From the NCBI RefSeq assembly GCF_017591425.1, contig NW_024465751.1, positions 6,696,001 through 6,760,000 of the forward strand: DNA of 64,000 bases, written 5' to 3'. The position numbers were made by a program, and so were the translations under genes. The notes under the pieces are model-generated. The model ran no database searches. It was not told the DNA's origin and was given only the letters and a program-made list of their open reading frames with translations. This stretch comes from Ochotona curzoniae. Its lineage: Eukaryota; Chordata; Mammalia; Lagomorpha; Ochotonidae. Shown one piece after another: positions 47,681-59,528 of this stretch; within the stretch, counting starts at the first letter, position 1, and every line of letters starts with the position of its first letter.

Positions 47681-50600
47681 CGCTGCCTCACATCTGTGTC
47701 CCTGCAGTGGGAGAGGCTAGCGCGCTCTTGCCACCTGCTAGAGCAAATCTCATGGGTCCAGGCTGTCAAGGTCTCTTCCACACGGTTGACTGGAAACTGT
47801 CTTGGGTCACATCTCATGGCTGCCAGGAGTCTGTCCCTTTCAGTAAGCAATGGCCGGTCTCAGTGAAATGAAGGTGCTTCTAAGGTGAACAGGGAGCTCA
47901 GATTAATTCAAAAAGGAATTAATCTGCCAGGGTTGGAGGCAGGGGAATCAAAAGTGGACAGAGTTCTCACAGTCACAGAATTCCCAGGCCAGAATGTGTA
48001 CATCTAGGTGAAGACAAAGTCATGGAAACAGATCCATGTATGTAGGTCTGTGACATCCTGAAAGATGAACAAGTGAGTCTATCCAGGTGACTCAGACACA
48101 TGGCCTGGATGCGGGTAGGGAGTTTGGATATCTGTTCTGCTAGGTGCATACGCTTGTGCTGTACGCACATTACGCATTTGTGCAAGTTGGCTTGGTTCCC
48201 CTCAGCAGCAGTCCAGCTGGAAACCCTAGGAGCTGTGGATTTGGATGGAGAAGTACAAGAGCTTAAGGAGGAAGCAGTCAGGACACACCCTGCTCCTCTT
48301 CCCTGTCCTCGAGCTACAGCTCCGACACAAGCAAAACAGTTCAGACAAGATTCCCCAAAACACAAAGTGCTCACTGTCCCAGGAAAACAAGAGCTTCCGG
48401 CCTGAGGAAAGCCTGCTTCCAACTATATTACCTGGGCCCGCCTCCTTCCCGACACACAAGCGCTGTTTGTTTGAAAGTTTATCTCCACTGGAGATTTTAG
48501 GGAAGGGCCCCCTGACATCGATCCTGTGTTACGCTTCAGCTGCTGTTTCATGTTTGTCTCTTCACACGGATGAAGTCATGAAGATCACCGTCTAAGGCAA
48601 GCTGATATTCTCAGCAGTCATTACTGTTGTTGGAGATGGGAGAGTCAAGTAGGAGGCTGTAAGGACTGGAGGGGCCGAGGCAGCCATCCAGGACAGCTCT
48701 GGCTCTAACCACGAGGCAAACAGGCCCACAGAAGTGGAATTCCTCCACGAAGGTCATACAGTCAGCTCATTCTGCACAAATAAAGCGAAAAGAAAACTTC
48801 TCTAGGAATGTTTTACACCAGCATGTCATTATGCCATTCGTGGGGCGGGGGGGGGGGGACCACTCCCTGAGAGTGCATCTGCTTTGATCAACAGAACAGG
48901 GTTTATTGATCATTTTTGTGTGGAGCAAAAAGTTCAAGCACAGAGGTCCTCTCCGGAGAGAACAATACTTTGACAAAACATGCCATAAAGGATACAGTGA
49001 CTCTGCCTCAATGCAGAAGGCTCCAAGTCATTTTATGGGCAGGTTTGGGACAAAGCATTCTTGTGTTCCACTTTTAGAGGCCACCGCTGCCTATTAAAAA
49101 AAAAAAAAAGTGTTCTCCACCAAGGGGGAAAGGTCCTACACCAGTAGGAAAAGATAGGGTTTTTTTTTTTTAATTGTTTTCAGTTTGCATATTTTTCAGC
49201 ATTTTCAGTGGTTGGGTGGAAGACCAGTCTAATTTAGGAGGATAATTTTAGAAAACCCATTTTTCCTGAGTTCCCCTTGCATCTCTTGGTAGACCCAGAA
49301 CTGCGACCAAGGAAAGGGTGTGCTGTGTCTCCTTTGGAAAGCCCCTCTCATCACAGAATGTGGGCATGGATAGTGGTAGCAAAGTTAGATACACGCTCAC
49401 CTCCTCCCTGTTTCTACAAATACGCATTTGTCTGAATACTACCGCTCCAGTGCCAGAGGATCCATGGTCTATTCCACCTGCAGACAACTCTACCTGTGAG
49501 AGAGGGAGATTGTGGCCACTGGTTTGTGAAGTACATGCAGGAAGTGGCCTCTCTGCCTTGCATCTAACTGTGACCCTGCCATTCATCACTTCCAAGATTC
49601 ACATTTTTTTCTGTTTCATCTCTGGGTGAAAGTGCTAGCCCATATTAAGTAGACAGCATCTCGTGATGGTGCCCGCCCAGGCAAGAGGTGTACACAGGTG
49701 TTACTTGTGCACGTGGGTGTTTGGCTGTTACCAAAATACAAACTCTTGATCTGTCAATCACAAAACCTGCATGCAGAATAAGGGATAGGCATCCTTTTTT
49801 GCACCTAAAGGAAACTTCCCACTGAGATTTCCTACCAAACATCCAAGTACCAGCATCAGCGCTCAAAAGACTTCTTGAAGTCCTGGAGCCTGTCCAGCAG
49901 CAGCCCATCATGCTATTGTTGTACAGTCAAACTCCTGTCCCAGTCAAGCACAACTGCTCCACTACTGGTCTAATTCATAGAATGTAATAACTCCTTAGGA
50001 AAGGGGAGACTTGTTGATTTATCGTGTGCCAGTAATCCTGCTAAACTCTCTCCATATTTTAGCCCACTTAATCCACACAAGAACCTAATGAGGTAGTTAG
50101 TGCAAGTCCACTATCCCTTTTCCAAAACTCCTGGAGCCATGATGAATTTTGAAATTCATAACTGTTCTTATGATTTAATAAAGCAAGCACAGTGCATGCA
50201 TTGTGTGCTGTTAAATTCCATCGGCAAAGTCTAGGATAAAATGCCGTAGCTGAATGCCTGAGTATTTTGCAGGGAAACTTGTGCAAATTCACACCGAAAA
50301 GGATAAAGAAAGACCACAGAAAGTCTTACATCTTGGTCAATCTTCGGTCAGGTTCAGCTCCCAAATGCATTTGGCAGGGGCTTAAGAAAACAATGTCTGT
50401 TCTCAGATTTGGGGCAATTTTCAATACGCAGATGATTAGCTTGGAAGTTACAGCACTAACTCCAGTTTTCGAACAGGGAAGAGAAGCAGGTGGCTTCCGT
50501 GACAGGCACAGCCCAGAGAGGAGCAGCAGGTTTTGTCAGTCAGGATGCTACTCAGGAGGCTTGACTGCCTCAGGGAAACTTTCACTCAAATCACAATCCA

Positions 50601-50930
50601 TCACATCCATTTTTCAGGAAAGTCACAAATATTATAGGGACGCTGGTACTAATAAGTTTAAAGTTCTGTAGCCAACTCCTCGGTTTGCATTCTATTCTGC
50701 TGCATTCCAGCTACATGAACCGACACAAAGCACTCTGTCTCTGTGCCTCAGATTTTCAATCGAGTCAAAGGAAATAACGACAGGACCTACTTCTGAGAGT
50801 TAAACATTAAATGACTTCAGGTGAGCTCTTGGACCCATAAGGGTAGTGAGGAATTAGGAATTACTAAGGGAATCAACATCACCATTAAAATCATAAAGTC
50901 GTAATCTGCAAATCACATTCTTCCAGAAAG
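47681..50930. other. Unique non-coding sequence with MIR remnants
   Basis: No supported gene. A G13 run lies at about 48846-48859 and A/T runs at 49094-49108 and 49160-49172. About 50000-50105 (minus) and 50690-50830 (plus) look like MIRs. Frames of up to 149 codons (47973-48422) overlap frames on the other strand and have no domain. Confidence 0.4.
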
Positions 50931-51250
50931 GAAAAGTGGCAGAGGCAGCTTCGGGATCTGAACTCTCAGCCCCCGTGCTCAGGCTCTTCAGCGTGAGGTT
51001 GCCCTGCTTTGCATTCCCGGGAGTGGAGAAGCCTGAAAATCAATCTCCCTGTGAAACGCTCGGGCCCTTCCCAAAACCACTTCAAGGAGCAGCACCATGT
51101 CTTTTCCTGTCACAGAATTAATGACTTGGTGCAAAATGAAAGAAATATGCATGGCCATCTCCGCAGAGTCTCCTTGGTAAATCATAATGGATTATATCTG
51201 TTCCTACACTATCATTATTAGGCTTTACTACGGATAAGAATTCATGTCGT
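50931..51250. other. Unique block, candidate conserved non-coding element
   Basis: Repeat-free stretch containing 'cacagaattaatgacttggt' (51112-51131) and 'atgcatggccatctcc'. Homeodomain-like core words are present, but conservation is untested. Confidence 0.15.
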
Positions 51251-53385
51251 GCTTTGTACAAAACAAAGGTGTCTCAGCTAGCCTTTGTCTTCAAAGAAAT
51301 CACACACTGGTGGAAACAGTGTGGCTACAGGCAGATATAATGCGTAGTGTGTATGTCAAAATCCCAGGGAGATGTACTGTACTATGCATTAGGAATACAT
51401 ATTACACTATATGCAATACATATCGCATTATATGCAAAGATCCTCCCTTTCACACACATATGTATATGTCTCTATCACCCACCATCTCTCTAAATTTAGG
51501 CAATAATCTCTAGAAAGAACAAAGAAATTGCCCTAGAACCGAGGCCTGGCAGACATGATCTGCAGAAAATTTCTGCCTGCTGCTTTTCTATGGCATGAGA
51601 ACGGTAGAAAAGGTTGACATTTTTAACTAGTTGGCATTTTAAATGAAAATTACAGAGGTATCAAGTAGCATCTGTCTCTGCACCTTTGATTCCCCAAATA
51701 TCTGCTGTTTGTCCTTTTAGGAGAAAGATTTCTGACCCCTCTGCTGAAAGACCACAAAGCAGCATCTTATCTAGGCTCCTTGCTAGGCCATGGGGCATTG
51801 GGAAATTCACTTGAATTCTCCAGTTTTAGATTCTCATTCAAGGAAGGGGACTGGTATTACTTGCACTACGGGGTACAGATCATGTTTATTTTGGTACTTT
51901 AGGCTTAATAGTTGTTTGCTGTATCTGAATTCAGATGTGTTTCCAGTGAACAGAGTCTACATTTTGTCTCCTTTTGATTCATGTTCTGTTCAAAGCAGGG
52001 GCCGTATCTTGCTCATTTCCATATCTTTTGTGCACACAAACTGACAGCTCAATAATGAATGCCTATGATGGCTACTTTGCCCCCACGCACACACCGCACT
52101 CCCGCCCTGCCTACACAGGCAAACATGCCCTCCTCCAGCCATGATGTGAAATGCTTCGAGGGCGACAGAGAAGAAGCTGACCTAACGGCTAAGTGGGACA
52201 GGAGTGATTTCTAGATTGCCTTTCTCAAAGCAAAGGAAGGTACAGGAAAGCAGGACCATTCACAGCTGCACAGGCGAGCCCCGTGCTGACACTGCTTCGG
52301 TTGCTGAGGGTCAATGGGGTCCTGTTCCCTCTAGGGTCTAGAATGATGGTAAGGGGATTTTCAATAAATAAGTGTGAAAATCCTTGTTCACGCATCACCT
52401 CTTTCACGACTACCTCTGATACATCCCCCAGCTGAACTGCTTAAGTGACAGTGTAGCCTAGTGGCTGTGTTGGGCCAACTTGCTCCTCCCCCATGCGAAC
52501 CATGTGTGCTTCTGTAACAGAAAGCAATGTTAGGCTAACACTAGGATCTCCTTACTTTAAAACATACATAGCAGTAATAATTACGTTGAAGGTTTTTTTT
52601 TAAAAATTAAGCAATAATGTGAACAGAAAGTAGACAGCTCCTTGCTTCCCATATCAATAGGTCCTAAAACAACTGAAAACTTTAGTGATTATTTGTTGTA
52701 TTGATAATCAATGATACACTTAATAGTAGATGCTCTTAATGTTGTAATTTAAACATCTGATTCATACTTTTCTTCGGATGGCAACAGCTATATATTGAAT
52801 TTCCTGTTATGTTCTAAGAATGATGAATATGTTCCAGTGCAAGATCTGCTACTTCTTGGCAAGACTGTAGAGAAGGCTATGTCATGAAAAGGCTAGATAG
52901 TTTCACAGGCCTGTTTTATCTTCTCTGATGAACTGCCTCCCAAGCCATCTTCTGACCTACTCTCATCAGAATCTTCTCCCCAGTACAGGGAACAACTTGA
53001 GAGACTAACCTGGAGAAATTAAAGTAATAGGTAGACTACATATGCCATTTAGCCACATTCAGGAGAAGAAGATCATCCTAAGTTATCATGACAATCCCAA
53101 GGATCATGCATAGGAAAGTTGGAAGCATAAGGATCCCCATTAGGGAGGTGACACCATTATACTTACTAGACCACTGCTACCTTGTAAAGTGGAGGAGGGC
53201 AACCAGGAGCCACTGGGTTAGGGCAGCGTACGGAGGCTAGAGGAAGCCAAAACACAGAATCTCCACCTCCACCCGCACCCAAAATTGCATAAGAAACTGT
53301 CTTGTAATACTTGATTTTGCACCATTAGGATTTCATTTTGAACCTCTGACCTCCAAATCATAATACACACGCACATCTTCTACGG
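51251..53385. other. Unique sequence with a probable L2 3' end
   Basis: About 51890-52065 ('cagaggggccg'-like region: 'agcaggggccgtatcttgct', 'ctcaataatgaatgcctatg') resembles an L2 3' end, plus strand. About 52447-52540 has a tRNA-like 'tagcctagtggctgtg', perhaps a CSINE head. No gene. Confidence 0.35.
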
Positions 53386-53402
53386 CTCTGTGGTCATTTC
53401 TT
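53386..53402. repeat. 17-bp target-site duplication, left copy
   Basis: 'ctctgtggtcatttctt' is repeated exactly at 53437-53453, bracketing the U2 stub. The bases beyond each copy differ, so the duplication ends there. Confidence 0.95.
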
Positions 53403-53434
53403 CACTTGATCTTAGCCAAAGGCTGAGAAGCGAT
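53403..53434 (-). pseudogene. RNU2: U2 snRNA retropseudogene, only the 5' 33 nt
   Basis: On the minus strand the 32 bases correspond to nucleotides 1-33 of U2 snRNA, the 5' end that pairs with U6 and lies next to the branch-point recognition region. They start 'atcgcttctc' and end 'taagatcaagtg'. Two differences from U2 are visible: one G-to-A change and the loss of one T from the TTTT run. All of U2 beyond nucleotide 33 is absent and no poly(A) follows. Perfect 17-bp direct repeats flank the insert, separated from it on one side by two extra A bases at 53435-53436. TSDs, missing tail and 3' truncation fit LINE-1-mediated insertion of a snRNA fragment. It is far too short to function. Confidence 0.92.
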
Positions 53435-53436
53435 AA

Positions 53437-53453
53437 CTCTGTGGTCATTTCTT
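53437..53453. repeat. 17-bp target-site duplication, right copy
   Basis: Exact copy of 53386-53402. No mismatches in 17 bp indicates a fairly recent insertion. Confidence 0.95.
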
Positions 53454-54539
53454 ATAGCAGCAGAAGCAACTAACTGAAGAGTCCTAAAGATACAGGCAGT
53501 CCCAGTTACAGCACTGACCTCTAAAGCTTATTCTGGAAGTCTAGAACAATGTAGCTAGGGAGACAGCGACCTGTCTGAAGCTAAGGAGAAAGCCTGGCAG
53601 AGCCTGAATGGTCATCCTGAGCATGAGGCAGAATCCTGAGACGTAGTAATCCCGAACCCACACAGCCAGGTAAGGAAACCCGAAGGATCAAGGGCAGAGT
53701 GGACATGAAGCGCATGGTAGCACAGAGTGTGAGGTTCAGGTCGGCACTCAAAACACAGGGAGAGACATCACTGACTTGTGAGCAGGTGAGATACACCTGA
53801 CACTACAGTTCCGGTGGCTGTACCATAGGAAGAGGCCTGGGAGGGCTCCCCGCCAGACACCAGGGCTTCGGTACAGTGTGGTCTACATCTTTCATGACCA
53901 CTTCCACAGCACATTAATCTGCATCAGTCAATTACAAGAGTCAGTGTGAGGACAACACCTCTTCAAGATGAAATCTAGCTTGTTCCAGAAGGCAGTTTTC
54001 TTTTGTAGTATTCCTAGGCTTTCATTTTATGCAGCAAATCCAATGCCAATAACTTGACAAAGTGATTTGTCAAAAGCTTAGTGCTATAACCCAAGAGTGT
54101 TGCAAAAGTTTCATGTTACAAGCTGGCAAGTGGCTCGATGGGCTAATTCTTTCCCTCAAGTGACAAGATTCTATACCCTCCCCATGTGCTTCTAACAACG
54201 GAAGTAAACAAAATCCCAATCCTATCGCTTCATTAGATGAGTCAGGCAGTCATGTAATCAGAACCAAAAGGAACCTTACAGATAAACGTGACAAAGAACT
54301 ACTTCTTTCCAGTATCCAGCACATGTATTTATATTTGAAGAAACCTACATTTCCAGGAAAGATTCTGACCCAAGGGCTCATTCCCAATAAACAGCAGAGC
54401 TGAATGTGAGTGCTGATGGTTCTTCTAAAGACTCCTGCTCTTTCTGGAGTTGCAAAGATCATATTTTAATATGATTACAGCATTTGGTCACACAATACAT
54501 CCAAGAAAATCCTAGCATCTCATGCTACTTGAAGCATAG
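53454..54539. other. Unique non-coding sequence
   Basis: No gene or repeat recognised; short frames only. Confidence 0.35.
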
Positions 54540-55860
54540 TGCTTGATCCAGACACAGTGCTGGAAAATCGGGGGAGGGGTGCAGACCTCATGGGGGCAGC
54601 ACAGGCTCCCCTGCTGGGCCCCCACTCCCACTGGTGAGCAAGAGAACTGGGACTGGGAGAAGGATGGTCATTTCTACAACACCAGTTGGCCTGCATGTGA
54701 ACTGGGATGGAGGAGAGTCAGGCTTAGCTAACCACCTGTATCCACTGGTTCATGTATGGCCAAAGTAAGTGCAAGCTGGTTGGGCTTTACTACAGCATCA
54801 GCTGGCAAGTGCTGAACTGGGGGCAAATCCTGTCAAGACAGACCACACAATCACCTGGATAGTGCAAGATTTGGGAATGGGAATGGGCCTAGTAGGGAAA
54901 CTGTGGGCACCTCTATGATGGGCTACAACTCCTACTGACAAGCTTGAAAATCTGGACTGGGGGAAGGTTGGGCTAGACAGGCAGTGGCACTCACCAGCAT
55001 AAGTGTGGGCTGGATAGTGGGTTCAGTTGGGCTGAACTATGCTCCAAAACCCATTCACATATACAAGAGCTGCATGAGATGTCAGACTGAGCCAGTATCC
55101 TGCACATACTGGCAAGCAGAAGAATCAGGGCTGGTGGCAGATCTGGTGGGGTTATTTGAGGTGGCTGCAACTAGGCTGCAGTTCCCACTGGTGTATGTAA
55201 GGTCCAAGAGTGTAGTGGGCAGGGTTCAGTGGGGTGCAGCATCCTTTGGTTTAGGTAAGAGATGGGGCTGGAGATAGAACTGACCCAGCAATTGCAGGAT
55301 CAACAGACTGACCATAGAGTGCATATGTCACAACCGGGCCTCCTCACTGGGAAAGACAGAGCAGTGCACAGCATACCCAGATGCACATGGAGGATATGGC
55401 AGTCCTTCGGGGGCTGCAGAGAACATCTGGTACAATAGCTGAAGAAGGAGGGCAAAACAAATTAGATAACTACCCCAGCCAAGCATTGGCAATAAATCTC
55501 TGGGCAAATGGAGACACTATGGTGGACTATGTCAGCTAATGTACCTTGGAAGGATCTCCTTTCTCATTCTTGGCTTGGTGAGATCAACATTTAACTATTG
55601 AAACTACATAAGCAGAGCCCTGGAGCATGTTCCACATGAGAGACCCTGGGATATCCGGTGGCTGTCCCTACTCCCTGGGTACTGAGGCAATTGGGAGGCT
55701 TAGTGTGGTCTTTCCCCTTATTTCTCCTCTCCCCTAGATACAGGAGGAAGAAAAAGAAAATTTGGAAACAATGCTCACTCCCTTTCCCCTGACCCTCGAT
55801 CCTCCCCACCCTGACCAACTTTGTAAACATCATCAAAAATATAAATCAGAAAACTGAATG
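54540..55860 (+). mobile_element. G-rich interspersed repeat with internal imperfect tandem units, class uncertain
   Basis: From about 54590 to 55240 the sequence cycles through imperfect units of roughly 50-70 bp, each with 'ggttgggct', 'cactggcaag' or 'gaactggg' variants. Non-tandem sequence follows to about 55860, with 'gatatggcagtccttcgggg', 'gagaccctgggatatccggt' and an A-rich end 'catcatcaaaaatataaatc'. It looks like a UTR-type segment of a retroelement, possibly a lagomorph L1 relative, but no coding domain confirms it. Confidence 0.45.
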
Positions 55861-56178
55861 GTCCTCCTCAGCCCAGTTCTTGCTCTAGACCTACTCCATT
55901 CAGATCAGTTTTGTGATTAAATCCCTCAGATGTTCACGTACACGTGAACATTTGAGCAGTACTGGCACACATGCCTTGTCATTAGGTGTAAACAGTATGA
56001 GGTCTCCAGCAGTCTTGCAACTGAGGAGTCTGACACAAGTGATGATAATGGTTCAGAAGTCCTGTGGGGTTCATGATGGACATACATCAGTGACTGGCTC
56101 TTTAGTCTTTCACACAGAAATCTGTGACCTTTATGATTTGAAGGCTTAATGATTTGTGTCCCTCAAGAATCAACTTCT

Positions 56179-56511
56179 GGGCCCGCGATGGTGGCTTAGT
56201 GGCTAAAGTCCTCGCCTCACACATGCTAGTATCTCACATGGGTGCTGGTTTTAATCCTGGCGGCCCCAATTCCCACCCAGCTCTCTGCTTGTAGCCTGGG
56301 AAAGCAGTTGAGGACCGCCCAAAACCTTGGGACCCTGCACCCACTTGGGAGACCCAGAAGAAGTTCCTGGATCCTGGCTTCAGATCAGAGCAGTTCTGGC
56401 CAATGCGGTCACTTGGGGAGTGAATCATCGAATGGAAGATCTTCCCCTCTCTCCTCCTCTCTGTATAACTGACTTTGCAATAAAACTAAATAAAAACATA
56501 AAAAAAAAAAC
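56179..56511 (+). mobile_element. CSINE, full-length
   Basis: Head 'gggcccgcgatggtggctta' with an A-box-like motif, B box 'ggttttaatcc', middle 'gcagttgaggaccgcccaaa' and tail 'ctgtataactgactttgcaa' plus A10. TSD 'caacttct' at 56171-56178 and 56512-56519. Confidence 0.93.
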
Positions 56512-56519
56512 CAACTTCT

Positions 56520-57313
56520 ATTTTGATATCTAGGAAGAAGGAGGATTTATTTTTAATTAAGGTATCAGATGACTCACTCTTTTGTTAACATCTGCTTACT
56601 TTGCTTTGGCTTTGGTTTCATGAAACCAGAATCTCCTATTTACATGGGGTTTACATAAGGTTAATTGTTCTTTCTGTGACACAAAGAGGTGGTCTAGAGA
56701 AAAACAGCACAGGGCTCAGTCATCCAGACCTGGTTTTCCATACTACTTCATTAATAACTGTGTGACCCAAGGCAGGGCCAATTATTTCTCTGAACCCAAA
56801 CTTACACAAGAGAAAAATGGTTATGTCAACAACCAGTTTATGAGGTACATGAGAAGTAATACATACAAAAAGAAAAATCTCAACATGATGCAAATATTCA
56901 GTACAGCATGATACAGAAGGCTGCACTGCATGATGATGATGATGATGATGATCAGAGCATGCAGTGAACACTTTCTGGGTACCCACAACATGAGCAGACA
57001 CTGGCGATACAGCAGGAAATGGCAGCATATTTACCCCAGTGGAACTATTGTTTGCTAAAGAAGTTTGACAGAACAGCAACTAAGAGCTTGCTGTGTGCCT
57101 ACCTCTGTTCTTTACATAGACTGATGTCATCTTCATCACTTTCCTATGGATACTATGCATTATCATTAGCTCCATTTCACAAAGGGGGAAGCTGAGGCAC
57201 ACACCTGGCCAGTAATTAGAGTCTGAATTATAAATTCACATTAGTCAACTCTGAATCCCCCTTCTTAAAGCTCTAAGCTCACTTGCCTCATCATAAATGA
57301 CAATTAAATATAT
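56520..57313. other. Unique sequence with MIR remnants and a short (ATG)n
   Basis: About 56700-56850 (plus; 'taactgtgtgacccaaggca') and 57090-57240 (minus; 'gggggaagctgaggcacaca') look like MIRs. A (GAT)n run lies at about 56930-56951. No gene. Confidence 0.45.
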
Positions 57314-57500
57314 GAGGTACTTCAAAAGTTTATAGAAAATGGAATTGATAGATTCATTTTTATGGAAAAAGAAAACCGCAATCAATGCACAGAAGATAGT
57401 CTTCAAAGAGTTGTGGAGCATGCGTATTATTAAAAGATGGCACATATGTTTTGAAAAAGTTACACCAAAAATAAACATAATTAATTCCAGTTTTATGTTA
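57314..57500. mobile_element. Palindromic MITE copies, rearranged
   Basis: Begins 'ggtacttcaaaagtttatag' (57316-57335). A second start-like motif 'cttcaaagagttgtggagca' at 57401-57420 is followed by 'tgcgtattatt' and 'acaccaaaaataaac'. This suggests two overlapping or nested members of the family seen at 1.55 kb. Confidence 0.45.
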
Positions 57501-57821
57501 TTTTTTAATCTTAACACATCAATACATGCACAAAGATAAGGTTAGAGTACTGGTAGAGTGTATACCAAGGACCTTGAACTTAGTCTAGGAGTCGGAAGTC
57601 CAATGAAAAGACATGAAGGCAGAGAAAGACAAGTGCAGAGTTGATGACCTATGACTACCCGAGAGCTTCATTTAATTTTCAGTGACAATCTAGTATTTGA
57701 CTCCTGAAAAAGACTACAGGTCTCAAAAATCAGCCAACCAACGAATACACCAGCAAATAAAATGTTTCTTCCATGTTTGTCAAGCACACGTTCTCCATTT
57801 TTTGCACAGAGTAGTATCAAT

Positions 57822-58118
57822 GGACCTCAATAACTGAATGGCTAAGTCCTCAGCTTGCAAGCACCCAGATGCCATATGGATGCAAGTCTGTGTCCTGGAC
57901 ACTCACTCCACTTCCACCCAGCTACCTGCTTGAGGCTTGGGAAACAGCAGAGGATGGCTTAGGCCTAGTGAACCTGCTCCTGTGTGGGAGACCTGGGAGA
58001 AACTCCTGGTTCCTGCCTTTGGAGCCATTTGGGGAGTGAATCAGTGGATGGAAGATCTTTCTCTCTTTCTCTCTGTAAATCCGATCTGCCTTTCCAATAA
58101 GAAATAATTTTTTAAAGT
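57822..58118 (+). mobile_element. Old CSINE
   Basis: 'gaatggctaagtcctcagct', 'gatgccatatggatgcaagt', 'gggagacctgggagaaactc' and tail 'cgatctgcctttccaataag' with a following A/T-rich end. Diverged head. Confidence 0.85.
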
Positions 58119-58280
58119 ATAGTGTAAACAGTTATTAATTCTACAGAGAGAAGGGAAGGACAGGGTTGCTAACCAGGAGGAGAAAATATGAGGGCTAGAC
58201 ATCAGCTGCAGATAGGTCACCATTGACTGACCCTTTCTAGCTGACCTTGGGCAGACTACAAACCTACTTTCTAAACCTGT

Positions 58281-59023
58281 TCTTCAAAAGAAACTTACGA
58301 AAAATTCTTATTGTGCAAAAAGTATGCATGGATTTTAAATTTTTTGCTACAAAAATGAATATATATGTGATACAATTCCATAGGCTCTGGGATTTCCCTA
58401 AACCCTTTCCAAATTCCCCTCCTCCTCACCGATTTCCCCTACATTATTGCAACAGTGTAGTCGTTCATAAGCAGTCATAAGTCCATCATTCTGTTATTTA
58501 AGTGTACCCTGACATTGTGGGAATGGACAATGGCAGAGTTCAGCATCCTATTTTCAAGATGTATTTAACAGTTTCCAAAGAAAATGAGATCTGCACATGA
58601 AAAAGGGATCTAACTCTATATGTACAGTAGCATAATCTACAGCAATAGACATTGAAACAACCCAGATGCCCATCCAAGGAGAAGTGGATAGACACTGTGG
58701 TAAATCTACTCCATGGAATACTACTCGGCCATTAAAAAGAATGAAATTATTCCATTTGCAACCAAATGGTCCGAAGTACAGACTATGATGCTTAGTAAAA
58801 CAGCTCAATTCCAAAAGGACAAATACCATATGTTTTCTCTGATATAAGGCAAGCTTCACACAAAATATATCAATAGCCCTTTAAATATTGTATCACATGG
58901 GTTTTGATATTTTCTCTTTATTTTCATTTCTTCAAAATACTTTTCTATTAAATTCTTCTCTGACTCATGTCATAAATGTGTATTTTTAATTCCATTTCTC
59001 TGTAAACTTTTGGAAGTACTTGA
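58281..59023. mobile_element. Palindromic MITE interrupted by an L1 insertion
   Basis: The left half (58281-58369) starts 'cttcaaaagaaacttacgaa' and contains 'tatgcatggattttaaattt'. The right end (about 58985-59023) has 'ttaattccatttctctgtaa' and 'cttttggaagtactt', the expected inverted terminus. About 600 bp of LINE-1 lies between. Near-identical 9-mers 'atatatgtg' (58361-58369) and 'ataaatgtg' (58972-58980) may be its TSD. Confidence 0.45.
58370..58971 (-). mobile_element. Rearranged LINE-1 3' end with inverted 5' part
   Basis: Left part (to about 58570) reads like the antisense of an L1 3'UTR ('ttccataggctctgggattt', 'cagtcataagtccatcattc'). The right part (58575-58870) is sense-strand L1 ORF2 end: 'catcctattttcaag' precedes it, then 'caacccagatgcccatccaa', 'ggaatactactcggccatta' and 'ttccaaaaggacaaatacca'. 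Opposite orientation of the two parts fits a twin-priming inversion. Confidence 0.5.
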
Positions 59024-59216
59024 ATGCTCCTTAATGGTGGTGAGAATGATATATGATGTGTCCATAGCTTGGCTCAGGGGTAAGACTGAAAGAATGTTCA
59101 CTCCTTCATCTTCTCATGTTCAATGTAAGGATCTGACAAGCTGTGGAGGGAGCCTGGATCTCCAAACACCTGGATGCCCTTATCTCCTCTGTAGAAAACT
59201 ATATGGGTTTGGGGGC

Positions 59217-59525
59217 CAGGGCCAAAACATAGCGGGCGAAGTCTCCACCTTCAGTGCTAATATTTTATCTGGGTATTCATTCATGTCCCAACTGTTCTAC
59301 TTACAATCCAATTCCCTTATTATGACCTGGGGAAACAGTGGAAGATGACTCAAGTCCTTGGGCCCTGGCAGCCATGTAGGAGACCCAACAGAATCTGTTA
59401 GCTCCTAGATTCAGACTATCTCAACTCTTACCATTATAGCCATCTGCAGAGTGAACCAGTGGATGGAATATCTCTTTATGTCTCTCCTCTCTCTGTAAAA
59501 TCTGCCTTTCCAATAAAATACGTAC
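59217..59525 (+). mobile_element. Old CSINE, left arm of an inverted pair
   Basis: 'gccagggccaaaacatagcg' head, 'cccaactgttctacttacaa', 'caagtccttgggccctggca', tail 'aatctgcctttccaataaaa'. Its tail abuts the tail of a minus-strand copy only a few bases away. Confidence 0.85.
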
Positions 59526-59528
59526 ATA

